From Theristus sp. LFF4_11 (taxonomy: Eukaryota > Nematoda > Chromadorea > Monhysterida > Xyalidae), in the NCBI GenBank assembly GCA_030248135.1, contig JASANC010000992.1, forward strand, positions 24,244-88,243: a stretch of DNA of 64,000 nucleotides. Reading direction: 5' to 3'. Both the position numbers and the translations under genes were made by a program. Below are positions 45,284 to 56,841 of this stretch, in pieces (the first letter of the stretch is position 1; each line of letters starts with the position of its first letter). The notes below the pieces were generated by a model. The model searched no databases. It worked only from the letters and a program-made list of their open reading frames with translations, and had not been told where the DNA came from.

Positions 45284-47643
45284 ATGGCGACGACACCGAT
45301 TCGGTTCATTGGATTCTTTGATCCGACGTACGAAGGGAAATTTTTGTTGGAGGTTCGCGAAGTTCGAGTTAATTTAAGATTTCTACTGTATGAATGACCG
45401 CCTTAAGACCAATTCGTGGGAACAAAATTTATCCGGCAAAGTCACGTCGCGTCTCATGGAATAAAAAAGCAATCCAGCACGTCCCGATATCTTCAGAACA
45501 CGTGCTCGTTGAAACAAGCATTCATACGTGACGTGCCGGATAATATGCGTCGTGCATGAATTCGCCTTTATATAAGCACCTTTCACGACTTTACATTTCT
45601 GCAACTGTTCACATTCCACGTTTTTTGCTCAGATTCTCGCGCAACTGAGAAACTTCGGCGTCGGCCGTTTGGTGCGGCGTGGCGAATGGCAGCGCAGGTG
45701 GCCGCAGCAGCCTTCGTTCGTGCGTGTGCTGCAGGTGACACCGAAAATGGACAGGGTACGGTCGCTTTTTTAATTTTATGGCTCTTTTTCTTGTTGCCAA
45801 TTGTTTGGTTGAGCATTGCGACAAGCATTATCAGAGCATGCCTCAATTTACGGAATTTCACAAAAATCTGTTCTAACCGTCGACTTCCCGAAACCGGTGC
45901 GTTCTGAATCTAATTGTCCTGGTTGTGAGGAAAGCGACAGTCTGAGGCGCAAGTTTTGTTGCGCATTGCCAGTGTTTGGATTTTCCTTGCATTTCGCAAG
46001 TCGAAAACGCACGGAATCTTTGATTTGGCTGCAACCGACTAATGTTGAAAGCGAGCATCCTTTTCTCCTTGCAACCTCTGTGAAACAACCTCCAACTCTT
46101 CTGAATTCTCAGTGGCTTCGCCATGGCGCCGTCATCGGCGACTGGGTGCTACGCGGGCAGTCGGTCGGTGTCTACGAGTTTGCCGGTTGGTTGTTGCGGT
46201 TGACGCTTCTGCTCTCCGCTGTTTGAGTTGATTTTCAGTTTGTGTGAAATATTTGCAGTGACTGGACTTCTCTTGTTTCGAGGAACACAAACTGTAAACG
46301 GCTACCTCCAACTGATTATTTGATCATCCGGAATTTTGAGATGGTACTACCGGGAGGAACATTCAGGACTGGTTTTCTGGTCCGTTTTGACCGGTGTCTC
46401 GAAACTAAGGAGACCCTGGATCACACAACTAGTTCTTTGGCAAATGTTCTTGGTTTTTATTCGTAGCCCGCCGCAGTGCAAAATTGTTAAAAAATCAAAT
46501 CAACGACTGTCAAACATTTCACGTAACTTCGTAAATTATAATACCTCGTGATTGACCGAGAACGGTCTGAAAGTAGGTATTATCTTTAGTTTTGGTTCAG
46601 CGACTCATTGAATTGTAAACAATTTCAGTTTCATGCTTGATGCAGTAATTCAAAAATGTTGAGTAACCAGTGTCCGTGAGATACGGGTGAGTCATTTGAG
46701 TCACCACTGCTAGGGTCATTCATCATCCATGAAACTGATTTCTTTTCGACGCCTGCAAAAGCACTGAGTCCAAAAAAGACAATACTAAAACTTTTGATTC
46801 ACTTTTTTGCAAGATAGAACAATAAGAGAAAAAAACTGCAGAAGAGCTCGATCGCGCCGATTGGCATCTAATCCATCGTCACGAAGAGTCAAAACTGCTG
46901 AAAACTGTGCACGAAACACAACCGCTCGAACTGAAACGACCCGCCAACATTCCGGTGCCTCCGCTGCTCAGTTATCTGCATAAAGTTGGCGATGTTTTTA
47001 TCAGCTTATATGCGATGATTTCAGTCAAATCAGTTTCTAATAGTTTTTTGCAGTTTTATTGAGCTTGACGTTACTTAGGTCATTCGAGCAGAGATCTCAG
47101 CTCAGAATGGAGTTTGCCAGTCGGCAGTTCAAATGCAACTACTCAGTCACCCAAGCATTTTCTGGAGCGGTACATAATTGCACTGGTACTGTGGTACCCT
47201 AACACATTCGGTCTGATAGGGATGGCAAGGAAAAACGTGGTTTGGAAATTTCCTTTTATTTTTTTTGGAAAAAAACCGGCCGTGTTCCAAACCATCATAC
47301 TGACTATCAAAATCTTCAGCATACCCTTTTCGATGTACGTATCACTCAAAGTGATTCCACTGCATGTTCGCAGGCCTACGGCGACAAGCAACCAAGCGTG
47401 ATTCCAGCGAAATGCGACTTTGACCAAGAACACCAAGTTTATGAGTCGATGGTGAAAAGGGCTCCGCTGAAATCCGATTCGTCCAGCATTTATGACGGCA
47501 TAGATCCCGAACAATATCTGGAAATGTTATACGGCAAAGAGCTGCCGGTTGCACTCGACAAATGGGAGGACAACTTTGCGCCCAGTGACATTTTTCGTGA
47601 TCTGCCGCCGGAATTGGAGTCGTATCCGAGTGAAGACGAGTGA
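45284..47643 (+). CDS. MRPS34: Mitochondrial small-subunit ribosomal protein mS34, 225 aa, five exons
   Basis: A structural protein of the mitochondrial small ribosomal subunit. Exons 45284-45352, 45633-45755, 46113-46185, 46842-46984 and 47374-47643 keep phase throughout. Family blocks: ILAQLRNFGVGRLVRRGEW (human LFGLGRLVTRKSW), a central GDWVLRGQSVG, DWHLIHRHEE (human DWRLVPKHEE) and PVPPLLSYL (human PYPPLLRAM). The last exon is acidic and diverged and ends YPSEDE. The N terminus is shorter than in vertebrates. It lies 610 bp downstream of EMC6 on the same strand, with an acceptor-like CGCCAG at 45250. AATAAA lies at 47757. Confidence 0.88.
46597..46770. mobile_element. CTGCGACTC-type MITE in an mS34 intron
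   Basis: CAGCGACTCATTGAATTG and TTTCATGCTTGATGCAG at the left are mirrored by CATGAAACTGATTTC and GCACTGAGTC at the right. It sits in intron 3 of the mS34 gene (46186-46841). Confidence 0.55.
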
Positions 47644-47779
47644 CGACTCGGTGGGTTTCGTTCATTGGTTTTTGTTTCTGGATTGTCTCCAAATGTTTGC
47701 AATTGTTGAGTCATCAGTTTCGATCAGATGTCAGATGTCTACTCATTGTAAGAACAAATAAAAGTTTATTTAACATTAT

Positions 47780-49022
47780 TTAACAGTCGGTTATCCTCTG
47801 ATAGCGCACAATTTGAGTAAACTCTGCGTAGTATCGGTGAATAATCCGTAACAGAAACACTTCCTTTGCTAAAATCGACAGCAGAATCAATAAAATGACA
47901 ATCGCTGTAATCAGTTCTCTTCTGGCGTTGTGGCAAATCGATAAAGTTCTGTCGAAAATTCCGTTGCACAGCATTAGTCGGAACGCTTCGGTCAGACAAT
48001 CCGGTTTGAAGATGATATAAATCAGAGAGATCATGCTGCTTGAACTGAGCAGCACAATTAGCGCGATCTGCAAGATGAAATGAACTGGCGGTTTTTCATT
48101 TTGAAAGTAACCGTCAAAGGCTTCAAAACTAGATCCACTGAGTACGGTAACTAATTATTCGGTACGTTATTCGGTCTTGGCACAATCCTGATTTGATCAG
48201 ATCACCAAGGATAATTGTTGGAAAACGGAGTAACACGGTGGAAATCGGAGAAGAATTCGTTGTGTTAGTCTTTCTTTAACGATAAAAAATGTCTGCAGTG
48301 AGATCGCGTTGAGACCCAATGCGGTAGATACCGTACTCCGTGGGCCCTCAGTTCTGGCTTTCGTTCGACTGTACACTTGTCTCAGGAAAACAATGCGAAA
48401 TGCTTGACACATCAACAAACGCTGATTGACTACATCTGCATCATATCATGTCACTCAGTATCAGTCAACATGCTCTTGTCCAGCCAATCAGCTACAACTT
48501 GGAATTACAACTTGCAAATTGTTTTCACTTTCAATTTCCAAAATTCGAACCTGAAATCCCGCATGCGGTACGAGCAGCTCCGAGATTTTTTTGCGCACTC
48601 CAATCCAGAAACCGTAGGCGACAGCCGATTGCGTGACGACCACTGAGAACTCAAACAGTGCACTCAGCCAGCTGTGTTGTGTCAGTTCGTAGATCGACCG
48701 ATACAACGCGAATGAAGCTAAGATGCAGTCGAATAGCAGCACACAGCGGTAGGGGTGCTGAACAAAGATTGTTTGGTTGAAAGAAATTCTTTCAAACTAG
48801 CTTATTGACTGGTTGCATTTGAATTGCGCGATTTAGAGCGGTGCAATCAGTGTGATGAGGTCTTAAAAATGCGCAATTTCTTGGAATTATGAATGTTCAT
48901 TTCTTCTTGAAAATCGTTTTTCTTTTGCTTAATTGCCGTGGTGGACAACCAGAACTCGAAAAAGGGTGAATTGGGGGAATAACTGAATTCCAATCCAAAC
49001 GGCTAACCTTCACGCATCCCAT
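47780..49022 (-). CDS. Four-helix membrane protein, 169 aa, three exons
   Basis: I do not recognise the family with certainty; the layout recalls LAPTM-like or other small tetraspan proteins. Exons (5' first) are 49022-49008 (five codons, MGCVK), 48757-48551 and 48067-47780, all phase 0. Hydrophobic helices lie near residues 10-27 (CVLLFDCILASFALY), 37-58 (FEFSVVVTQSAVAYGFWIGV), 75-93 (IALIVLLSSSSMISLIYIIF) and 124-145 (ELITAIVILLILLSILAKEVF). Between helices 3 and 4 is a loop with two cysteines (LCNGIFDRTLSICHNA). The C terminus is short and ends RITDC. The gene converges on mS34, sharing about 135 bp of 3' sequence with TTTATT signals on both strands. Confidence 0.7.
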
Positions 49023-50279
49023 GAAACTTGAAGCACGATTTGAATACAGTTCAAATTCGAGAATCGATTTCACATCAACAAAAATCCAAATTGAACTTAT
49101 TCAAACAATGTAAAAACGCTGTCTAAACAAAAATACCGTCACCACCCGAACTGTGTAACGCTGTGTTTTATTTTGAACGTCACAATGTTCAGTGCCTGTT
49201 AAAACTGAAAAACTTTATTCTTTACACACCCAAACAAACCCAGCCAACAGCATACAGCACACTTAAAGTTAATCAAATTGTTGGTGTCATGTATTATTCT
49301 GTTTTTGTCGAATCACACGACTTTGCGTCATTTCTTCTCAATGTGAAGTTTTATTTACTCTTGCACTAAAAACAAAACAAACGAAATGAAAAATGGTAAC
49401 AGAAGCTAACTAGTAATAATATTCAGTCAACAAACCATATGTGCTCAATGAAAGTGTCCACTTTTTCGGTGTTTTCAAGTGCTTCATTTTTTTGGTTTTA
49501 AATCCAATCGTTCGGTCCCGGTGTTAACTCAGAAAACTCTGCCATGAAATAACACCAGTGCTGAAATTATACGCCATATTTTTCAAAAAACTTTACAACA
49601 GCAAAGCGTTGCGAATATCCAAATTTCAATATTCTACTGTTTTTTATTGTTCTTCTCTTTATAACTCATTTGGTTTTCGGCAGTTTTTTGTAATAAAAAA
49701 GCGCAAACCAGCTGATGTGCAAAAAAACAACCAAAATGCGCCTTGAAAACTTTTGAAAGAATCGCGATACTGTGACGCGTTTAAAAAAATTGAAATTGAC
49801 GTTTTGATGCATTTGGTCGTCCGGAACCACTGTGTTCTGTGGAAAGATAAATTTCAGCACTGAAATTTCTCATTTCGACCACCGCGTTTGTTTTCTTCGT
49901 TCCTTTAAATGAAGTGATTCTGGTTCTCTGAAAAATCCCAAAAACGGACAGAAAAAGTATCACCTTTCAAACGTAGCCAAGCTTTCAGTTCGCAAAAAAA
50001 CTATCACAGTTGCGGTAATAATTTTTCAATGTTTTTTTTACAAATGGTGATTTTAGACGTAAACAAAATGATGAACATGTGTTCTCGCGTGTACCGTGTA
50101 CCTGCAAGTTTGACACAGCGGAAAACAACGCAAAAAGCAAGCAAAACAGATGTTTCTTTGGATCGTAAGCTAGGAGTGCGGTCAACTTGAAAATGCAAAG
50201 AACTGCAGTGATGTTGGAGGAATGCCCAGGTTTTTGAATTTGGAAACTCCGATGTAAAAACATAAAATGCTGCGTGAAC
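49023..50279. other. Intergenic region between divergent genes
   Basis: AT-rich sequence between the minus-strand four-helix gene and the plus-strand Ly6-like gene. Short open frames have no splice or similarity support. I see no gene or clear repeat. Confidence 0.55.
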
Positions 50280-52287
50280 ATGTCATCGAGAAAATTAATC
50301 ACAACTAAACTGCTGTGGTCATTACTGATCGCGGCAGTCGGCCATTCAACAGCAGCCGTCATGTCAGCCGAAATAAACACTCAAAACATCAGTTCGCCTG
50401 CGAAGTTTATTCATGACGGTAATGGAAATGTTACCACCAAATCCAAGGAGACTGATTATGAGTTGGAAGCAAACGACGTCGAGTTGATCGAGATTTTTCA
50501 ACCAGGTAGGCTGTTTTTCTTGAACGGATAATTCTTTCGGTCGTGTCGTTTGCCTTCACCAGTGCGAAACAAGCGCATTAGGCGCTCAAAACTGTGTAAG
50601 ACGTTTATGAGACTCAAAGGACATCGTTCACTGAGGAAGTTATGTTTATTGTTACGGCGTGTCTGCCAGTGTGTTTGTTAGCTTGAGAGAGAAAATAGTC
50701 CACAAAAAACTTGCATGTTGGAGAAAATCGCCTTCAGACGTTTTCAGCAGTCATGCCAACGCCGAGAAATTGAAGCTAAATTGGTCATTTTAGAGCCAAA
50801 ATTTTTTCTCATTTTTAAAAGCTTTGAAATCTCGATTAAGTTTTGTCAACTCATTCAAACGTGTCGAACAGGGAAAGCCTAAGCCTAAGTCTACGCCCAA
50901 GCCCAAGCCTAAGCCTAATCCCAAGCCTAAGCCCAAGCCTAAGCCCAAGGCTAAGCCCAAGCCCAAGCCTAAGCCCAAGCCTAATCCTAAGCCTAAGCCC
51001 AAGTCTAAGCCTGAGCCTAAGCCTAAGCTTAAGCCTAAGCCCAAGCCTAAGCCCGAGTCTAAGCCCAAGCCTAAGCCTAAGCCCAAACCTAAGCCGTTCA
51101 GTTTCAAAACGTTCGTTTTCTCATTGAATCGCTAAACTGAAAAAAAATTGATAACAGAAAGTTCTGTGCTGTGTTTCCGTCAGACGCAATCGTCTGCTAT
51201 TCATGCATGTCTACCGTTGATCACGATGATTCAACGTCGAATTGGTTCACACACGTTCACCGGCTGGTCACCGCGCAACGCCAACGCACCGGCGCCTGTG
51301 CGATGCCGGATCGTAATCGTGTCGAGTCGAAAGTGTGCCACCGAAGATGCATGCGTCTCGTTGTGCCGTATTACGACGGTATGGTACTAATGTACTATCA
51401 AGATTTTTTTGGTTCTGCGACTGAATGCGTGGGCAGACGTGGTAAGGAAACTCGTTTCAAGCTTTATGTGGCAATTTAAATTTGTTTAAGTGACTCGGCC
51501 ATATTTCGGGGACTCGGATCATTTTGCCAATTTTGAATCCACGCATCATGCATGCACACTGAGTCTTGGGATCAAAAGAAAAGATAACATCGCACCCGTG
51601 TCGTTACTATGGTGAAAATGGGGCCCAATGAACTCACCACTGAAGCGCCATTTATGGAACTTGAAGCGTTGGCGTTCGCTACACACACATTCATGAAGCA
51701 AAAGCATCGCAGCTTTCCGTTGTGCTTCAACACGCACGACTGCAGGAATGGGCCTTGAAGCGGCTCGGCTATCGCTGATAATGATCAACTGAGCTCTTAG
51801 GAACAGCAAAACGCTATCTTATGACAGCGAACTCAATTTAGTAGCACCTTTAGCAGCAAACCAACATGCACTCTCGAAAGCAACCGCAATATATTCCCTG
51901 TTGCTTCCACAGTCAACAACTCACATCATTCACGAACATTTTCTGCTCTCAGACAATCGCAACGCCGCCTACGCCCACATTCGCGGCTGTTTCGCGGACG
52001 TGCACATCCGGGAGCCGCAGCTGCTGAAGGCCTACGATACGTGGTCGCCGCTCTGTTTGTACGTGCCGGTCGATTTGCTCTTAACTGGCAAAGCGTCCTC
52101 ATCAGGAACGACGGAATATTCGCGAAAGAGCACAGCCATCGATTTATCGGACACCATCCAACTGTGCGCCTGCAATGAGACGCGCCACTGTAACGGTGAA
52201 ACGTCGAGTTCCGTGTCACGTTGGAAATGTCCTTCGTTGTTCCCGACGGAGCTGTTTATTATTGTCGGACTTTTCGTGTTTCGTTAG
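50280..52287 (+). CDS. Ly6/Quiver-like, probably GPI-anchored surface protein, 251 aa, three exons
   Basis: Exons 50280-50505, 51184-51378 and 51953-52287 join in phase 1 both times. Residues 1-26 form a signal peptide ([16 protein letters not shown]). A short acidic region follows, then a cysteine pattern typical of three-finger Ly6/Quiver proteins: VCYSC, then GACAM, KVCHRRC, RGCFAD, LCLY, and a closing [12 protein letters not shown] hydrophobic C-terminal tail ([10 protein letters not shown]) without a cytoplasmic part fits GPI attachment. N-glycosylation sites include NIS and NVT in the N-terminal part and NET near the end. Quiver/Sleepless relatives modulate ion channels, but I cannot assign a partner. 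Intron 1 contains a telomere-like array. Confidence 0.8.
50875..51095 (+). repeat. Interstitial telomere-like array, (AAGCCT)n
   Basis: About 37 hexamers of AAGCCT and AAGCCC, with a few AATCCT, AAGTCT and GAGCCT variants, run without gaps. AAGCCT is the complement of TTAGGC, the nematode telomere unit. The array lies in intron 1 of the Ly6-like gene (50506-51183). Its long open frames (KPKPKP, LGLGLG) are periodic artefacts. Confidence 0.85.
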
Positions 52288-53313
52288 GCAGTATTGAAGT
52301 AAATATCCTAATAAAAGAGTACTACAAAATTCAAACTTTTATTCAAGGAGGGCTGCTGAGAACAACGCACGCAAATACAGTAATTCGCGGAGAGCACAGC
52401 ACAAACTAACCCCAGATTCGACTTGGAATCGGGGTGATCTTTTTCTTGCGCTAACGACATTCCAATCAGAGACGACATACGAGTCAATATGCACTTATCA
52501 GTGTTTACATGGGCTTGCGTTGGCGTATGCCCACCTTGCTCGTCAACGTCGCCACTGATTCTGTTTTGTCCGGGGTGACCAAGTTCTGGCAATGGTTAGG
52601 CCACAGATTAGAGAGCGAGAGAGCCGGCATAGCAAAAACGGCAATTTTTCACAGGAAACCACGCGTTATTCAGTGTTATGTGTTATACATTGCCATGTTA
52701 ATGAAAATACAGGGACATGGTGATACAAGTTCGGTAAAACAAGGAATAACTCCGAATAATTAGTCAATAATCAGTATCCAAAAGCAACCAAATAGACAAT
52801 CACCAAAAAAGTCATCGGTTAATCAAAACCTGTCACACAAACATGATGTCATTCAACACATTTTATTCGACACATTGTTGCACTGAAAAACGTTTTGCAC
52901 ACCCAGAGAATCCCTGTTCCTCATTTCAACACAGTCGCACAAACAAACACACAGGCACATAATTTTACTACTGTGTTTTGATAGTTCATGACTGTGCAAC
53001 ATTCGCATCAAAGCAAATGTTGAAAAAACGGTTGTCAAGTCTGCAAAACTGTTTTTGAGTGTGTGACGTCATTTTTCTACGACAGGTACAAGTACAGCCA
53101 AACCGACAAAATCATGTACAAATCATGCATTCAAAAAATGGGCAGATTGGCTGCGTGGTAAAAACCAATCAGTGTGATCAAGAGAAATACAGGCAATCGC
53201 AGCTAATATCGATTGTCTACAAATTTGAGTTCGATTCGACTGTATACTGCAAATATAACGGATATTTGAAGCAAGTTTGTATTTTGTATTTTAAAATTTC
53301 GTTTCTTTGCTGT
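52288..53313. other. Intergenic, convergent 3' ends
   Basis: AATAAA at 52309 probably ends the Ly6-like transcript. The rest is AT-rich; I see no supported gene. The minus-strand paralog below terminates at 53314. Confidence 0.55.
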
Positions 53314-55434
53314 CTAGTTTTTCTTTTTAGAATCGGCGACAATCAGTACGATCACCGATACAACGGTCAGCACGCAGGCGATGAACGAAAACACAAGATT
53401 GACGATGCTGATTACGAGAATCTGAACGAGCAGGTTTACTGATTGAACAAAAAATGATCAGCAGCTTTCTTGTTGACTTCTTTTCAGAACTGTGTTGATC
53501 CACATACGGTTGCAACCAAAAAGTTCTGTTGTAACCAATAAAACAGGGCCAACACAACAAGTCGATGTGTTTCACCACACTCAGAAAGGAAGGTCAACAC
53601 AAAACGTTCAGAAATTTCAACAGTTTTTGGTGAAATGTGAAGACAACAAAATTGGTTTAGAAATTGTATACAAGCTAATCCCACAAATCGGATCACAAAA
53701 AAATGAAAGCGTGATGAATTAACTTTACCGTGGTTGCCTTTGTTCTGTGCGTTTTCAACATGTCAAATCGGGCCACCGCGTGTAGTCGGTTGCAGTGATG
53801 ACCCTTGCAGCAACAACTGGACACGACAAAAAAGTTTGCGTGAGAAAACATTACACTTGACGCGGGAATGAAAGATAAAGCGTGGAATATTATTGACTGC
53901 ATTGAAGTTTTTCTCTGGGACATCGGCTGGAACAGACAGACTGCACCAGACAAGATTGTTGTTCTTTAAAAACGACGTATTCTCATTTTCTCTCAACCGG
54001 GGATCGAACTACATCACACACAGCGCTCTGCACCACTGCGCTATCGGCGCGCGAACTAACGTGTATCGTCCGCCATCACTCTTGCAATACTCCGTGTTTT
54101 TCTCCCACACGTCATCAGTGCACTCGACGGCGGTGGTTTGATTTGACTCCAACGACCATCTGGGGCACGGCCTTTGAAGAAGACAAATACCGTATTACTC
54201 CCATTAACCCCCCCATTAATCCCCCACCAATAAACCCCCACCCCCACAAGTTTCCGAATAATCCCCCCCCACAAATAATCCCCCATGGGGGTTAATTGGA
54301 AACCTGTTTGAAACACATACCCAGCGAATTCAGTGGCTGAATGCAGTGACATTGGTGAAATTGTGCTACCAAAGGCCCCAAAGGGATGAGTTAATGGTAA
54401 TTTCATTACAAAAGGCTGTTACAAAAGGAAATCTCTGTGAAAAGTAGAAGTTTCTGCGACTTTCTTGCCTGCCATGCAAGGTATTTTTGCCATTTTTCAA
54501 CAAACCCCCACCCCTAGAATTTTTTGTAAATAAACCCCCCCCACCAATAATCCCCCCCTCCCCACCAATAAACCCCCACCCCTAAAAGTCGCTGACGTAT
54601 TAATCCCCCATGGGGGTTTATTGGGGGTAATACGGTAATTGTCAAAACGAGACCAAAAACTGAGGACTTCAGTGTTTGAACTAATTACACGACAATGGGA
54701 AGAGAATTAGAAACACAAGTTCGCAGACAATTTAGCTCCTAAATTTGTGCATATTCCTTCTCACTTTCTAATTTCATGGGGCGATCATGGAGTGTACTTG
54801 AAATTGATCGTTGAACGCTGAAAATCCAAATAAAAACTTACTCGTCATAAGGACCATCTAGCAGACCGCCACCAAAGGTGAGGTTGCCCACTGGCTCACG
54901 CGCCACACACCAGTTGCAATTCTGCGCGGGCTCCGGTTGCACAACCATCTCGCAGTTTGGTTTTGGTTGTTGTTGTTTTGGCTGCGGCGGTTTTTTATTA
55001 TTGCGTGGAATTTGTCATCATATTCATTTCAAAATAGACTTCTCAGTTGTTATTCCTTTTGAATGTGTTGAAAAGCAATACTCGAGAACGAGAAGTTTTT
55101 TTGCCCGGTATAGTTTTTAAGCCAACCTTTACCAAACGGTTGTTGTACCAAAACGCGACGTGAACTAACTTTGTGATAGCAACAATAGTACGGTGGACCT
55201 TTCGGTGGTTGTTCTGGTGGTTCTGTCGGTGTTGGTGTTGATTCTTGTTCTTGTTCTTGTTCTTGTTCTTCTGTTCGTTGTTGTTGTTGTTGTTGTTTGT
55301 TGTTTTTTTTGGTTTTTTGTCCACCACATGGGCTCGACGTTGGAGAGTTCTTCTGTTCGTTCGTCATCTGCAGCGTCGGCCACGTTCGTGACGACCAGCA
55401 GAATCACGAGCGCAAACGTGCTGATTGGCAGCAT
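53314..55434 (-). CDS. Cysteine-rich single-pass membrane protein, paralog 1
   Basis: Exons (5' first): a signal-peptide exon from ATG 55434 (MLPISTFALVILLVVTNVADA), then 54981-54842, 54171-54061, 53816-53729 and 53421-53314. The last four join with consistent phases (148 aa). Blocks are NCNWCVAREP, then NQTTAVECTDDVWEKNTEYCK, then CCCKGHHCN. Next is a basic stretch (MLKTHRTKATT), and then one transmembrane helix (VNLVFSFIACVLTVVSVIVLIV) with a short basic tail. The closing CC-x-x-HHCN resembles the end of Ly6/activin-receptor-type three-finger folds. The junction between the signal exon and 54981 is unresolved, because the signal-peptide frame and the Cys-rich frame differ across a CAAGAA-type repeat. 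Function unknown. Confidence 0.75.
53998..54052 (-). repeat. tRNA-like sequence in an intron of paralog 1
   Basis: The minus strand reads GCGCCGATAGCGCAGTGGTG...GCAGAGCGC, then GTTCGATCCCCGG. These match tRNA D-arm (A box) and T-arm (B box) regions, but the anticodon arm is too short for a working tRNA. It starts about nine bases after the donor of exon 54171-54061. Confidence 0.6.
54188..54637. mobile_element. 450-bp C-rich inverted-repeat element
   Basis: TACCGTATTACTCCCATTAA at the left is mirrored by TTTATTGGGGGTAATACGGTA at the right. The interior holds many CCCCC runs spaced by AATAA. It lies between exons 54981-54842 and 54171-54061 of the first cysteine-rich paralog. Confidence 0.7.
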
Positions 55435-55942
55435 GATGACTTCTTCGGTTGGACTTGATGGTGTTTGATTTGAATGAAACAGGGTGTTCGCTATTTTTGG
55501 GGCGGGTTGTGTGAAGTGAGATGTGAAGCGATTGAGTGAAAAAATGCGATAAGACAGAGTTCGACACGGTTTGACAGTGGGATTTTATAGGCTTTCTGTA
55601 ATGAATTTGTCCTGAGGGCAATTCACAGCTGTCTTCGGTCTGCAACCTTGTGTCACTTATTTGGTGATCTCATATTGTCCCTCGCACATGAGTACTCATT
55701 TGAGTCTCTCAAACTGTAGATTTATTCGTGTGAGCTTGCAATTTACTGTATGTATACATGATCCTCTTATAACGTTCAGGTTGACCGTGTATCACCAAAC
55801 GAATTTTCAAACAAGTTATACGGTGTGTAGTATATTCGATATTCAAAAATCAAAATGGCGACATTGTGGTTAGGAATAAGATGAACACATTTTTTGTCTG
55901 TATTTCTGCATTTCGCTGCCCTGCCCTCTGATTCGTTTCCGT

Positions 55943-56797
55943 TCACAGTGTGTCGGTCATGATGAGCACAATCACGGCAAGGACTGTCACGATACACGCG
56001 AGGAACGCAAACACGACGTTGAAGACACTGAGCACGAGGATCTGAACGAGATGGATTTGGAAGAAAACAGGGATTTTTTTCGTCGAGTATGTCGACTTTG
56101 AGTGTGTTGAAAAAAGTAAAACCAACAAAAAAAAGATCAACAAATTATAGTTAGCTAGTGTAGCCGATTCGATGGCTGTAGTTAATAAAACAAACGACAG
56201 GAATCAATACAGGGGGCACCAATCAACAAGCCGGACCGCAAACATTGGAACTTGAATAGCACTACCGTGGTTGCCTTTGTTCTGTGCGTTTTCAACATTC
56301 GGTATCGAGCCGTCGCGTGCATTCGGTTGCAGTGATGTCCCTGACAGCAGCAACTGTGTACGAAAAAAAACGAGAATTTACATGAAAAACGAAAATGGTG
56401 GCAAGAGGTGAGCAGAGGATGCGTGGAAAATAAGAAGTGGAATATATTGCGTTCAATACTTATTATTTGGTTCACGGACGATTTCTTTTTCTTCACGCAT
56501 CTGAAGTTCCATCATCGAAAATTGAATATGCAGCACAACATGACCAGGTTTCCTATTCCCTGTGAGTGAAGTCATCCCCACTTTCCCCGAAAGCCAAGGG
56601 TCGAACTAACGACCTTTCATTACACACAGCGCTCTGCACAACTGCGCTATCGGCATCAAAATTCAACTGACGTGTAATATCCGCCATCTTTCTTGCAGTA
56701 CTCCGTGTTCTTCTCCGCCACTTCATCGGTGCATTCATAGACGGTTTGATTTTCACCCACCTCCCATCTGACGGTGCACGGCCTTGAAAAAGCAACA

Positions 56798-56841
<44 letters not shown>

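Noticed and set aside
50790..51135. KPKPKP and LGLGLG open frames
   Set aside because: Direct translation of the AAGCCT hexamer array inside an intron.
52308..52592. Minus-strand frame of 94 codons beyond the Ly6-like gene
   Set aside because: It overlaps the likely polyadenylation site of that gene and has no splice or domain support.
53998..56658. Functional tRNA genes
   Set aside because: A and B boxes are present, but acceptor, anticodon and T stems do not pair in either copy.
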